Origin: Alnus glutinosa
Taxonomy: Eukaryota > Streptophyta > Magnoliopsida > Fagales > Betulaceae
Assembly (NCBI RefSeq): GCF_958979055.1
Contig: NC_084888.1
Span: 10,091,501 to 10,155,500 of the forward strand
Direction: 5' to 3'
DNA length: 64,000 bases
Part shown: positions 47,600-59,400 of the stretch, in pieces
Numbering within the stretch: the stretch's first letter is position 1
How the letters are laid out: every line of letters begins with the position of its first letter
Notes under the pieces: generated by a model
Database searches by the model: none
What the model was told of the DNA's origin: nothing
What the model saw: only the letters and a program-made list of their open reading frames with translations
Translations under genes and position numbers: made by a program

Positions 47600-49520
47600 T
47601 CATTAAACCACAAGGATCAAAGGTATTTAACAAAAAAAAAAAAAAAACTCAACTCAACTAATGGATGCCAGCTATCTACTTCTCTTCTCTTAATTCCTTC
47701 TATCACTCCAAAATCTCTCCCTTTATTGAAACTATAATGATTTAGAAGTTGAGAACATGATTTATAGACTTGGAGCACTTTGTCATCAATAAGTGGGCAT
47801 AAATGAGCATTCAAATTTTGGCCACATATATTAATTCTATTAATCTCTACACAACTAGTTGAGTGCTAACCTTCTGGCCCTTTTAGTAAGTACCCAATGA
47901 AGATGTTGCCATAATTGTATGAAATAGTAATTATCTATGAGAATTTGAAAAAAAATAAAAATTAAGAGAACCTTGGCTTAAAATTATATAATTAAGTTAT
48001 ACTTAATTCTTCGACATTAAAGCAAATTTAGTTTAGCTATCACCAAAGTTGCTGGTCTAAAAAGGTGATGGAAGTGGAAGTGTTTTACATTGGAAATCCA
48101 TGCACGATATATATATATATAAAACTGAGTAATACAATAAACCTTCAACCAAATTATTATAATAACTTGAGTAAAACAAATTGTAAAACTTATTAAAAAA
48201 TTTAACCTAAGGGATATTGTTTTATTTTCATATAGGTTTTATTATGTACTTAGCTGAAAATATTAATGGAGGTCTCAATTTACAAATACTCAAAACACAT
48301 GTTTTGATTTCATCAAAGCCAAAATATGAGGGGATTATGACATAATTACATTAAATTTAAATAGACTCATTTTCTGACTAAAATATAATGGCTTAAGACT
48401 CCAAATCTCAAATTCATTTTCCCAGAAAACAAAACTTATATAATCTCCGTAATCTATATTTGTGGATTTCTGAAGACAATGGATACATGTTTATAAAATT
48501 GATGTATATATGCGTTACAAAAGATTTAATGAAAAAATGTAGAAATGTTATGTGTTAAAAAACTTTTTCTTCCCTAGCAATTTGATCAAACAATCAAAAT
48601 GTTAATTATCACTTTATCAAAGTAATGTGAATAATTAGCCTATTCAACTATTCTTGTAAATTAACAAGCTCAAGCTATTCATTTCCATTTTAATCTCTTT
48701 ATTTACGGTTTTTATCAAGCAATTGAGAAAACGAGAAGAATGTGTGTAAAGCGGCAAATGAGAGAAATTAACTGTAACTATTTTAGTTGGACGTGACTAT
48801 AGTAATACATGCTTGATGGGAGCTACACATGAGGGGTACACACGATGGGAACCACAAGCTCTCCCTCAAATCCAACTGAGTCGTAGCCTAACCCAGTCTC
48901 ACCAAGGTATAAATTAGACTCAAAGTGCCTAATATTAATAGGATTGAGAATTTCCATTTTAGAAGTCGAACTCTCACCCTAGTACATGCTCAACCACTTT
49001 AGAAATTTTATTGAGGCCACTGAACCACCACCACTAACGGCAGCCCAAAAGACTTTGAAACTGAAAGTCATATGTACGAATGTTTATTTTGTTTTTCCTT
49101 GATATTTTGAATTATTTGTTAGTCACACAAAATTCTAAAACCCATCCGCTTAATCTTAGATCATCCAATTATATTGGTTCAAAATATCCGAATGTCATCT
49201 TGTGAAGATTGGAAAATGAAAGATATTAGATAATTTTTGCCCTCGAGTTAACAACTAACAGGATACAACTCAGATCTTTTTTAATATTCAAAGCACGCTC
49301 ACAGAATGTGAGGCCTTATTACAAGTACATTTATAGCATATGCTAAACATTCTTCTTCAGTTATTATAGCAGATTTCCACATAATCTCCTTCATCTTTTT
49401 CTGCACCTGCCACATTAAAAACACATTAGATAGAGATGCAAGTTTACAAATTGTATCCTAAAAAATGAAACAAAAATGAAGTTATTTTTCTATAGCAATT
49501 ATTGATGTTTAACTTGTACC
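47600..49520. repeat. Segmental duplication block B, copy 2
   Basis: See 40765-42690. Copies differ by single bases and short indels. Confidence 0.85.
47680..47850 (-). promoter_or_regulatory. Orphan CRP promoter 2
   Basis: It has a TATA box (47760-47766) and CRP leader sequence without a coding region, nearly identical to 40845-41000. Confidence 0.65.
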
Positions 49521-49960
49521 TGAGCACAAGCAGAGGTACAATGATAGATGTCAAAAGAGAGAGGGTGCATGCAATATTTCTTGCAAAGGTCTAAGCACAT
49601 GTTGTAATGCTTTGGGACATGTTTCTCAAGGTAACACTTATCAACACAAAATTTATTACAATCACCGGCATGTTCATCTTGTGGTAGGGAAATGGTAGAA
49701 GAAGAATCCTCAGCTTGTTCCAATACTTGACCGCCCCCGCAAGATGGCTTACAAAGCTGCATACAAAGCATGTAAAGCTGTGGGATACCTCTCTTAAAGG
49801 AACACCTTAAATCACACAATCTATCACAATCAATGGTATCTTGTGGTAGGTAAAGGGTTGAAGGGGCATATGTTGGTGTTTTCGAACCAAAGTCATCAAC
49901 TTGTGCTACAACTAGCACAAGCATTGTTGCAAACACCATCATCACTAAAACACTCCTCAT
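49343..49960 (-). pseudogene. CRP4: two-module member, frame and promoter damaged
   Basis: Exon 1 is 49960-49520 and exon 2 is 49400-49343. It has a signal peptide, one internal module and one terminal module. Compared with CRP2, 25 bases are missing just before the donor, between two GCT triplets. This moves the intron phase from 1 to 0, so exon 2 would be read in the wrong frame. Exon 2 also lost one C in the last cysteine codon, giving a stop in the original frame. Upstream, homology to the normal promoter ends about 25 bases before the ATG. Unspliced, the open frame ends with a short unrelated tail. Confidence 0.75.
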
Positions 49961-49984
49961 TCTCTTTTATAGCTCTACTCTCTT

Positions 49985-51215
49985 CTATATTTGTGGATTT
50001 TTGAATACAATGGATACATGTTTATAAAATTGATGTATATATGCGTTACAAAAGATTTAATGAAAAATTGTAGAAATGTTATGTGTTAAAAAAACTTTTT
50101 CTTCCCCAGCAATTTGATCAAACAATCAAAATGTTAATTATCACTTTATCAAAGTAATGTGAATAATTAGCCTATCAATTCAACTGTTCTTGTAAATTAA
50201 CAAGCTCAAGCTATTCAAAAATTGACACACCTCATATTTGACGATTTATCTTACTTAGAACTTGAGAAGGCAAACACTTGATGAGTCTACGTTGTAACAT
50301 TGTAACATCGTAACATCAGGACTTACAGTTTTCCTTTTGCGAGAATGCTTTTTCTTTGTTCATTTCCATTTTCATCTCTTTATTTACAATTTTTATTAAG
50401 CAATTTAGAAAACAATAGGAATGTGCATAAAGCGGCAAATGAAGGAGATTAACTGTAATTATTCCATATGGGCGTGACTATAGTAGCATCTACTTGATAT
50501 GGGAGTTACACATGAAGGGCATACAAGATGGGAACCACAGGCTCTCGCTCAAGTCCAACTGGGCCATGATCTGACTCAGTTCCACCCGGGCATTAGTGAG
50601 ACTCAAAGTGCCTAATACTAATAGGATTGATAATTCTCATTTCCGAAGTCGAACTCGCACCCTAGTACATATTCGATCGACCACTTTGGAGATTTCATTG
50701 AGGCCATTGAACCACCACCACTAGCGGTAGCCAAAAAGACTTTGAAACTGAAATGTACGCATGTTTTGTTTTTCCTTAATATTTTGAATTATCTGTTAGT
50801 CACACAAAATTCTAAAACCCGCCCATTTAATCTTAGATTATCCAACAATATTGGTTCAAAATATCCGAATGTCATCTTGTGAAGATTGGAAAATGAAATA
50901 TATTATTATATTAGATAATTCTTGCCCTCGAGGTACCAAGTAACAGGAAAATACAACTCGAAAATCTTTTAATATTCAAAGCATGCTCACAGTATATAAG
51001 GCATTATTACGAGTACATTTATAGCATATGCTAAACATTCTTCTTGCAGTTATTATAGCAAATTTCCACATAATCTCCTTTATCTTTTTCTGCACCTGCC
51101 ACATTAAAAACACATATTAGATACAGATTCTAGTTTACAAATTGTATATATCCTTAAAAATGAAACAAAAAATGAAGTTGTTTTTTATAGCAATTATTGT
51201 TGTTTAACATGTACC
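49985..51215. repeat. Segmental duplication block C, copy 1
   Basis: Near-identical to 62625-63839. It contains spacer and the 3' end of CRP5 or CRP7. The junction with CRP4 lies at about 49985, where 'ctctactctcttc' runs directly into 'tatatttgtggattt'. Confidence 0.85.
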
Positions 51216-52223
51216 TGAGCCTAACTTGGTGGACATTGAGGCAGCACAAGCAGAGGTACAATGATAGATGTCATACGAGAGAGGTTGCAGGAAATATTTC
51301 TTGCAAAGGTCTAAACACATGTTGTAATGCTTTGGGACATGTTTCTCAAGGTAACACTTATCAACACAAAATTTATTACAATCACCAGCATGTTCATCTT
51401 GTGGTAGGGAAAGGGTAGAAGAAGAATCATCAGCATGTTCTAGTACTTGACCACTCCCGCAAGATAGCTTACAAAGTTGCATACAAAGCATGTAAAGCTG
51501 CGGGATACCTCTCTTAAGGGAACATCTTAAATCGCACAATCTATCACAATCATTGGTATCTTGTGGTAGGAAAATGGTTGAAGGAGCAGGTACTGGTGTT
51601 GTCAAAGAAGAATCATCAGCTTGTTCTAATACTTGACCGCCCTCGCAAGATGGCTTACAAAGCTGCATACAAAGCATGTAAAGCTGCGGGATACCTCTCT
51701 TAAGGGAACACCTTAAATCGCACAATCTATCACAGTCAGTTGTATTTGGTGGTAGGGAAACGGCTGGAGGAGCAGGTGCTGGTGTTTTCGAAGGAGGATC
51801 ATCTTGACCGCCCCCGCAAGATGACTTACAAAGTTGCATACAAAGCATGTAAAGCTGCGGGATACCTCTCTTAAGGAAACACCTTAAGTCACACAATCTA
51901 TCACAGTCACTGGTATCTTGTGGTAGGGAAATGGTTGAAGGAGCAGGTGCTAGTGTTGTCGAAGAAGAATCATCAGCTTGTTCTAGTACTTGACCACCCC
52001 CGCAAGATGGCATACAAAGTTGCATACAAAGCATGTAAAGCTGCGGGACACCTCTCTTAAAGGAACACCTTAAATCACACAATCTATCACAATCAGTGGT
52101 ATCTTGTGGTAGGGAAAGGGTTGAAGGGGCAGATGCTGGTGTTTTCGAACATGAGTCATCAACTTGTGCTATAACTAGCACAAGCATTGTTGCAAACACC
52201 ATCATCACTAAAACACTCCTCAT
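51031..52223 (-). CDS. CRP5: five-module cysteine-rich secreted protein
   Basis: Exon 1 is 52223-51215 and exon 2 is 51089-51031 (intron 125 bp, phase 1), giving 355 residues. After the signal peptide there are four internal modules (first cysteines at residues 45, 107, 164 and 226, spaced 62, 57 and 62) and one terminal module (first cysteine 282). Each internal module is CX3CX3CX12CX3CX3C. The third linker is of a different, shorter type (GGGQDDPPSKTPAP). The terminal module has Phe instead of its sixth cysteine (KKYF, where CRP2 and CRP4 have KKYC). An extra cysteine stands at residue 25 (DDSCSK), so the total stays even. Splice sites are intact. It is the longest member and a likely multi-peptide precursor. 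Confidence 0.9.
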
Positions 52224-52297
52224 TCTCTTCTATAGCTCTACTGATGTCTTCCTCACTTGAAGTTTTCATTGATTTAGAACTTGAACAGAAACCCATA

Positions 52298-52304
52298 ATT
52301 TATA
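52298..52304 (-). promoter_or_regulatory. TATA box of CRP5
   Basis: TATAAAT on the minus strand lies about 75 bases upstream of the ATG, in the same context as CRP2. Confidence 0.7.
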
Positions 52305-54585
52305 GACTTGAAAATCTTTGTGATGAATAAGTGAGCAGTAAATGAATACTAAAGTTTCAGACATCTTTGGATATTCTATTAATTCAGACAACTAAATGAG
52401 TATTGTAACCTTCTTATCATTAATGAATACATCATTTAACTATTGACATCGTAATATGACATTTTCACATCCATTTTAATTTCTTTTGACGTTCGTAATT
52501 ACTATTAGAGAGAGATTGGCTGAGTTTTATTGAGATATAATGATATATCTAGGTCATTTTAGTTTATTCTATACAACTATAGTTTGGTAAATTAGTAGAA
52601 CCCACATTAGGTTCTATTAAATTTCACAAAACCAAACATTAATTGAAGCACACTAGTACTCTTTCCGCGTGGTACATGCATAGTGACTATTAATTAGCAT
52701 CCATCGAGCACATACATATTCACCATGTATTCGGTGTCGTGGTGAAAAAGTATGTCAACATGCTTAGATTGGCCCACTCACAAGAGCAATCACCTCTGAC
52801 GCTTAGGTAGTGAGTATAGATAAGACATTATGTCCCTTGATGCTTTTGTAGAAGATAGAGTTGGTTGAAACAAACATGCATATATTGCCTTAGCTAGGGC
52901 TAAAAATCTAAAATGAGGTCTTTATTTATTTATTTATTTTTGTAAGATTGTGCGTGGATAACCCAAAATCCATGCATGTAGCCTATAATTAGCCATATGC
53001 GAGACTTTAATTTGGCATTTGAGGTGGCGAAAAAATGGATGGCTTAGGTTAGGCACTTGGGTAGCAACTAGACTAAGATGTGTACATTGTATTGAGTTTA
53101 GACATACGCTCTTTTGAAAACACAAATCCACCGTAGCATTTATTTCATACTACATGTGCTTGTTCAACTGAAAGTGAAGGTGAGTGAATAGATCCCCACT
53201 TTCTCACCGTGTGAGTTTCATAGGTCATTGTTAATGACCTTATTTATGCCCTTTGTGACCTTTGAGGCTTTGATGCTGTAAGATGTGGTCTAAAAGGGCA
53301 TGCATTACTGGGAAAGAGATTGGACAAAAGCTGATTGGCATGAGGGCAAGGGAAAGACTTTTTTAGTAACATATCTGTATTATGTTTGTACTCACTACCA
53401 GCAAGTTATGTTCAATTATTGCATAATCTTTTGGCAACTTAGGCGGTTGCCTAAGGCTCCCAATAAATTAAGGCCCTCAATTAATATTGGTACAATATTT
53501 TAAAATAAAAAAATAAAAAAAAATAAGTCTTCAATATAGTAAAAAGCTAATAAATAGTCTCTAATTAAGGCATGCAATTAATAATTTTCCAATAAATGTT
53601 CTTTCAAAAGAAAATTTTAAAACTCTAATATAGTAGAAATTTAATAAATAGTCTATACTTAAGGCCTCCAATTAATAATTGTTCAATAAAGATGCTTTCC
53701 AAAAAAAAAAAAAAAACTTTTTAAAACTCTAATATGGTAAAAAGTTAATAAATCTAATTTAGACTCTCAGTTATGATAAAATAATAATTTTACAATATGG
53801 GACCTTAAACAATCTCTAGACATGAAAATCAGAATTTATAACTCAAGACATGTAGTCATTCTATTTCTTTTGATGTGTACAATTCATGTTCATAAAGAAT
53901 GAATTTTCCATGAAAGTTAATAATTAAGGCCTCCAAAGTCATAAATTTTTCAACATATATATATAAATTCTTGGAATGTCCACTTGTTTACTTTCTCTTT
54001 TTCACATTCATGAAAGTCCAACGTGCATAACTTTTCTCCAAGATGGCAACATCAATTTCAATTAAATTGCCAGTAGAACATGGAAAGTCTTTATCTCCGA
54101 TGTGCTCTCTGAATTGAACGTTGATCATAAGAATGTGGAAAGTCTTGAATATAAAAACTTAATTAGAAATTTTGCTTGCCAAAGAACAAGAAGAAGAATT
54201 TTTAAATAAAAATATAATATTATTTTTAAAATAAATATTATTTAACTAATATTTAGACACAAGAAAAATGACTTACTTAAACTTGTCACATTGGTTTCAA
54301 AATGTATTGAGACGACCCTGGCTGTATTGCTTCTTAACTGTGGGTGCATCATGTTTTGTGGAGGTTAAGCATTGCTCTAAGATAATGGACTCGAGAGAGA
54401 CAAGAGATGCTTAATGTGATGTAACCAAATGAGTCAGAGTATAATGACACACTTATAGGGATGTTGCTATGCAGGTCATTAAAAGATTTGGTATAGTCCT
54501 CCCAAATTTTACGCAAGTTTGCTCGATCATCACATAGTATATTTGTCAGCATGAACATGATTGAAAACAGACAAACAAATGCATG
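52305..54585. other. Gene-poor spacer
   Basis: No gene is recognised. 53480-53800 holds about three imperfect tandem copies of a unit of roughly 105-110 bp (for example 'aaaactctaatat.gta' and 'taattaaggc..gcaattaataatt'). The phrase 'taggcggttgcctaaggc' (53440) is palindromic. Confidence 0.55.
53480..53800. repeat. Imperfect tandem repeat, about 105 bp unit
   Basis: Blocks 'taataaatagtct', 'aattaataatt.ttcaataaa' and 'aaaactctaatat' recur in order about three times, interrupted by an A run. Confidence 0.65.
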
Positions 54586-54965
54586 CAGTGGCGGAGATAA
54601 GAATTCATTATTGTAGGGGCCAATTAAAAATATGATAAACGCAAAAAAATGAATGTTCTTCAACTTCAACCATTGGGATTCCACAATTAGAGTTTTATAA
54701 GGATGTTCTTTAGCTTCAACCCTTAGAGATTTAAGAGAACAATCTTTGAGATTTGAAGTTTCGTCATTAAAATCTTATGATGTATTACTTTTTAGAATGT
54801 TAACTTCTTTTATTTTGAATCGATAGTTTTTAATTTAGACATGTAATTCATCGACTTAAAATTTTAAATTAAATTACAACCCCATAAGAGATAATCAGGG
54901 TTGATAAACAACAAATTAACAATAGAATAGAAACAAACATATATATAATAGTCTAAATAGAAATA

Positions 54966-55034
<69 letters not shown>

Positions 55035-55391
55035 GGGTTGGTTGAGGCTGCCACATCATCATTGCAGAATAAAAACATAGTATCTAGCATTACTTGTTAA
55101 CTTTTTTCTTTATACTTTTTTCTTTAGAAATTTTTAAAAACTAATTTTATATAAATCTTATAATATTCTCTAAGTAGCAAATATGCATAATGAAAACAAA
55201 ACTATATAACTCACCAGAGAAACGAAGATTGTTCACGGACAATATAAAGTCTCTTAAAAGTTTTTTTTTTTTTTTTTTTTAAAAATGACAAGTATGGGAT
55301 CAAGTTCAGGGTCAAGTTCAAGATTTCCTTTTATATATATAAAGGGTTTGTAAGGACACGGCCCACTAGCCCTAACGTGGCTCCGCCACTC
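54586..55391. mobile_element. hAT-like non-autonomous element
   Basis: It starts CAGTGGCGGAG and ends CTCCGCCACTC (terminal inverted repeats, one mismatch). It is flanked by AATGCATG and GATGCATG, an 8-bp target duplication with one mismatch, as expected for hAT. Inside are an (AT)n run of about 60 bases (54969-55030) and a T run (55260-55280). No transposase is seen. Confidence 0.7.
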
Positions 55392-55738
55392 GATGCATGG
55401 TTGGGTCATGCCTAATGTGTGTGAGTGGAGATGTACTAAATATAGGCACCCATAATTGGCAACCAAAAGAAGTAACGCACAAACACATGCACTAAATGAC
55501 AACAATGTTTTGAACGTTACATATATATAGTGCGTAAAAAAATATAAGCAAACAACATTTTTGTCTGTGTGCGTAGTAAAACGCTTGCAGTGGTGTGAGT
55601 CAGTAAACATCTCCCTTTAGTAGAAACTGTAGGTATCACTTTAGTAGGGTGCTTCACCACCACCATCGGAAAAAGAAATTGTTGGAGATTCAATAGACAA
55701 AGCACGTGGAACAACTCAATTCAAATCTAAGTTTGGTG
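55392..55738. other. Spacer with no recognised feature
   Basis: Open frames here have no conserved domain. The last five bases, TGGTG, may be the left target-site copy of the following solo LTR. Confidence 0.45.
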
Positions 55739-56037
55739 TGTTGAGATTTGCCTATAAATCTAAAATAGAATAAAAGCGAAATAATAGTAGAAGCAAGAGA
55801 AAGAGAAAAAAAGACAAAATTTACCTGGTTTGGTCTATGACCTATGTCCACAAGGTAAAGTTCAAAGGGCTACATTGTGCTCAATAACTTAATTGTTTAC
55901 AATACATAGGCCTGTATTTCTAGTTGAATAAGTCGACTTATACAAATAAACTCAAATCGACTTATACAAGAAAACACAAATCGACATATACTAGAAAATA
56001 TAAATTAATAATATTATATTCAAAATATATCCCAACA
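55739..56037 (-). mobile_element. Solo LTR related to the Copia-type element
   Basis: TG..CA ends (minus strand TGTTGGGATATAT at the start) with flanks TGGTG (55734-55738) and CGGTG (56038-56042), one mismatch. The core 'ggtctatgacctatgtcc' and 'caaagggctacattgtgct' match the LTRs at 1689 and 12993. The rest is diverged ('aaatcgacttatac' repeats). Confidence 0.75.
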
Positions 56038-56180
56038 CGGTGCATCATGCATGAGAGGTATCGATATTATTTTATTCTGTATATTTCTAAATAGCCCCGG
56101 CAGCAATCATATGTATGCATGTTTGTTTAGTTTTTCCTTAATATTTTGGGACCCATTTAGTTATTTGTTATTCACACAAA
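56038..56180. repeat. Inverted copy of a CRP spacer segment
   Basis: This is the reverse complement of about 43530-43685 (blocks 'gcatacatatgattgctgc' and 'cccaaaatattaagg'). The flank beyond 56190 is again in direct orientation to the CRP2 3' flank, so an inversion junction lies near 56170. Confidence 0.8.
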
Positions 56181-56430
56181 ATTCTAAATTAAGCTCACTT
56201 GCTTATATAATCTTAGATTCTCCAGAATAATATTGGTTCACAATATCCCAACGTCATCTTATTCTTATAAAGATTGGAAAATGGAATTGGATAATTCTTG
56301 CCCTCAGTGGGGTAACAGGTTTTCTTGAGAACTAAATAACCGAAGACAACAGGAAAATACAACTCGATATTCAAAGCATGCATCTCATTATTCTCTGTCT
56401 TATTCCAAGTACATTCATAGCATATGCTAA

Positions 56431-59400
56431 TTAATTATTCTTCTTGCAATTTTTGCAGCAGATTTCCACATAATCTCCTTCGACTTTATCTGCACCTGCT
56501 GCCACATAAACACACACATCAGTATTCGAGAATAGGTGCAAATTTGTAATACAAATAAAGATTCAAGTGTATAGAATGTGTCACGCCCCCGTTTTGGGAT
56601 ATAAGGGAAACGCGAACTTGAGTTATAAAACATCTCTATAATTTAATACATGTACACATTTTCCCAGGAATAACACATGGCTATCTTTCATTATAAGAAC
56701 ATATACATAATAGTTCTTTAATTATTACATCATTTCTAGGAATTCAAAATAAATATGTACAATACAAAAGCTAGACCGGTCTTTATCGATCTATTGCTCT
56801 TAGGGTGGGGTCTATGCCATCCATAAAGAAAAGACTCCGGTCTACAGTGTCATCTGAAAAGATTTGGGGGGAAAAAGGGGTGAGTTTGACAACTCAGTAA
56901 GGAAAACACAACAAAAGTGAAATTTTCTTTTCAGGAATTCTAAATAGAATTCAAATAATTTAGCAAGTAAAGAAACAGTTAAATAACATACAATTATATC
57001 AAATGTAGAATGGTGCATGAATCATTTATGCTATGTGTAAATTTTAACTTCCCTTAAAACCATGATAGAATTCAAGATAAAAATCAAATAGAGAGAATGC
57101 AATTAGATTAAATGTACAACAATTCAATGTGTAAATTTTATCCACCCTTGGTCCAATATCCGCTAATTAACCATGAGCGGCGCACGTTTGGCTTGTCTCG
57201 AAAGACGACTATGAGCCCATCCTGTCGTCACAGGGGAGAGCCGTACCGGGTTGGGAACTTCCCTAGGCGAAGGCCACCCCGGCTGGTAGCACACACTTTC
57301 GTGCTTCTGTGTGTTTGCCATGCTACCCTATGAAACTATGAAACTGTGGAATCCGAATATTTATGACATGGTGCCGCGGGGGTAAAACTGTGTGCACGTG
57401 AAACATGTACTATGAAATCAACCTTTGCTCATATGTAACATATGCCTTTGAAAACTATGATTCATAACATATACTATGATGCCATCCTTTGCTCGTATGG
57501 TGCACATGTAACACATATACTATGATATTATCAACTTTATTCATATGGTGCACATACTTTGGAAATTATGATTTCACATGTATAAATGAAGTATGATCAC
57601 ATGAGATTTCAATCACATCATATGACAAGAGCATTATTATAATGGTGATATAAAAAGACAAGTAATATTAAAAGAGTTGAAAGAATTTAGAAAATCCCCG
57701 ACATTTTCTTTAGAAAAAGTTTTATTAAAACTTTGCCGGGGTTTTGAGGTAGTGTTTCCCTTACCTGGTATTTTCTGAGCAGTATCTTAGCTACCTTCTA
57801 CCTAAATAAATTGCAAGAGAAAGTTCAGAGAAATTTTCTGAGATTTGAAACCTAAAACTTAAACTAAAGTATCCTCTCCCTATTATTTCTTTTCTTTCAT
57901 CAATTAATTAAACACATAATAACGGCATTAGTATTAATAACGACTAAAATATTTGGACAGCGTAATGACACTTTTGTAAAATAATGACTCTTTTTATAAC
58001 GACGTATTTATTAAATTAAGTTATTTGCTTTGAAATCTTCTGTTTAAAACACAACTTAAAAATAATAAAACCTTATAAAGTCACAAAAAATAAAGCTTGT
58101 TAAGAACTTACCAAATATATCACAAAGTAATATATTTTGTACAAAGAATCGGCCCAGAGAGAGGTGGTTTCTACATTCTCTCTCTTTTTATTGTTCTTTA
58201 CTCATTATATACATATTTTGGAACACACGTACAGAGAGAGAAAAGTCCTTATTCTTTTGTCTTTTATTTCTTTTCTTTCCTTATCCATTGAATGTAGAGA
58301 GAAGAGCTTGTTCTTGCAAAGTAAGTGAGTAAAAAAATGAATTACGAGAGAGAGAAAAAGTGGGTCCTTTTCTTGTCTTTCTTTTCTTTATTATTATTTA
58401 GTGATTCCTTTTTCCCTTAGAGCACTCCCAATGGATTATCTATTTGCAACTTTAAGCTAGAATAGATAATAAAAGTGCTAAAAAGAGACTCCATCAGCTT
58501 ATGTATTCCAACTCTATAATAGATTTTCCTTAATTCCATAAATAGTGGAACTCTACATGTAGAGTTATACTATTCACTTATCTATTTTTTTTATTCTTTA
58601 TCTCCACTTTTTTAGCTTTGCTTTTTTCCTTTTTCCCTCCACCACTCCACGTTCTTCTTTTTTTTTTCTTCCTTTATAGTGGAGATTTAAGAGAAAGTGT
58701 GTAAAGTAGTGGAGTTATAAAGCGGGACCCACATGAAAAAAAAATACTATAATAAAATAAATAAATTAAAAATAATAAAAAAATAATATAGAGTTAAAAA
58801 TAGATAATCGGATGTATAGTGCATTTAAAATTCATTAGCTAAACTAGATAAAATAAATTTTGATTAGCTATTCTAGATTGAAAAATACATAAACCATTGG
58901 GAATGCTCTTAGTAGACCAAGACCCTCTTCTTTGCTTTTCTTTCTTAACTTTCTGTTCTTTCTTTTGTACAATACACACACACACGAGAAGATTGGGGGA
59001 GAGGCACCTACTGTTTCTTCTACTTTTCTTTTGGGTCTTCTGTTCTTCTTTTCCTTTCATTTTACCACAAAACACACCCACACGGACGAGAGAGTCAGAG
59101 AAAAGAGAGAGAGGCTTACCACGGTGTCAAGGGAAACTTGCTTGCTGCTGGACCAAGTGGAAACAGAGAAGAGAGCTGGATTAAAAATAAGAGAGAGAGT
59201 TTGCTGCTTTGTTGGACGTGAAAAAAAAAAAAAAAAAATGAGAGGGTTCTGATTTTTCTGCAAACTGAGGAATAAAAGAGAGATTTCTGCAGAAAACAGC
59301 AACAAAGAACAGAGGGAAAGGGTCTTCACTTGCTACTATACATGAGACAAAACCAGAAAAGGAATAGAGGAGTTGCTGTCCGTGAAAGAGCTGCTGTTTT

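Noticed and set aside
53480..53800. CRISPR-like array
   Set aside because: The repeats are contiguous and imperfect with no spacers, and this is a plant nuclear sequence.
54349..54684. 111-residue minus frame
   Set aside because: Hydrophobic stretch without a conserved domain; it partly overlaps the hAT-like element end.
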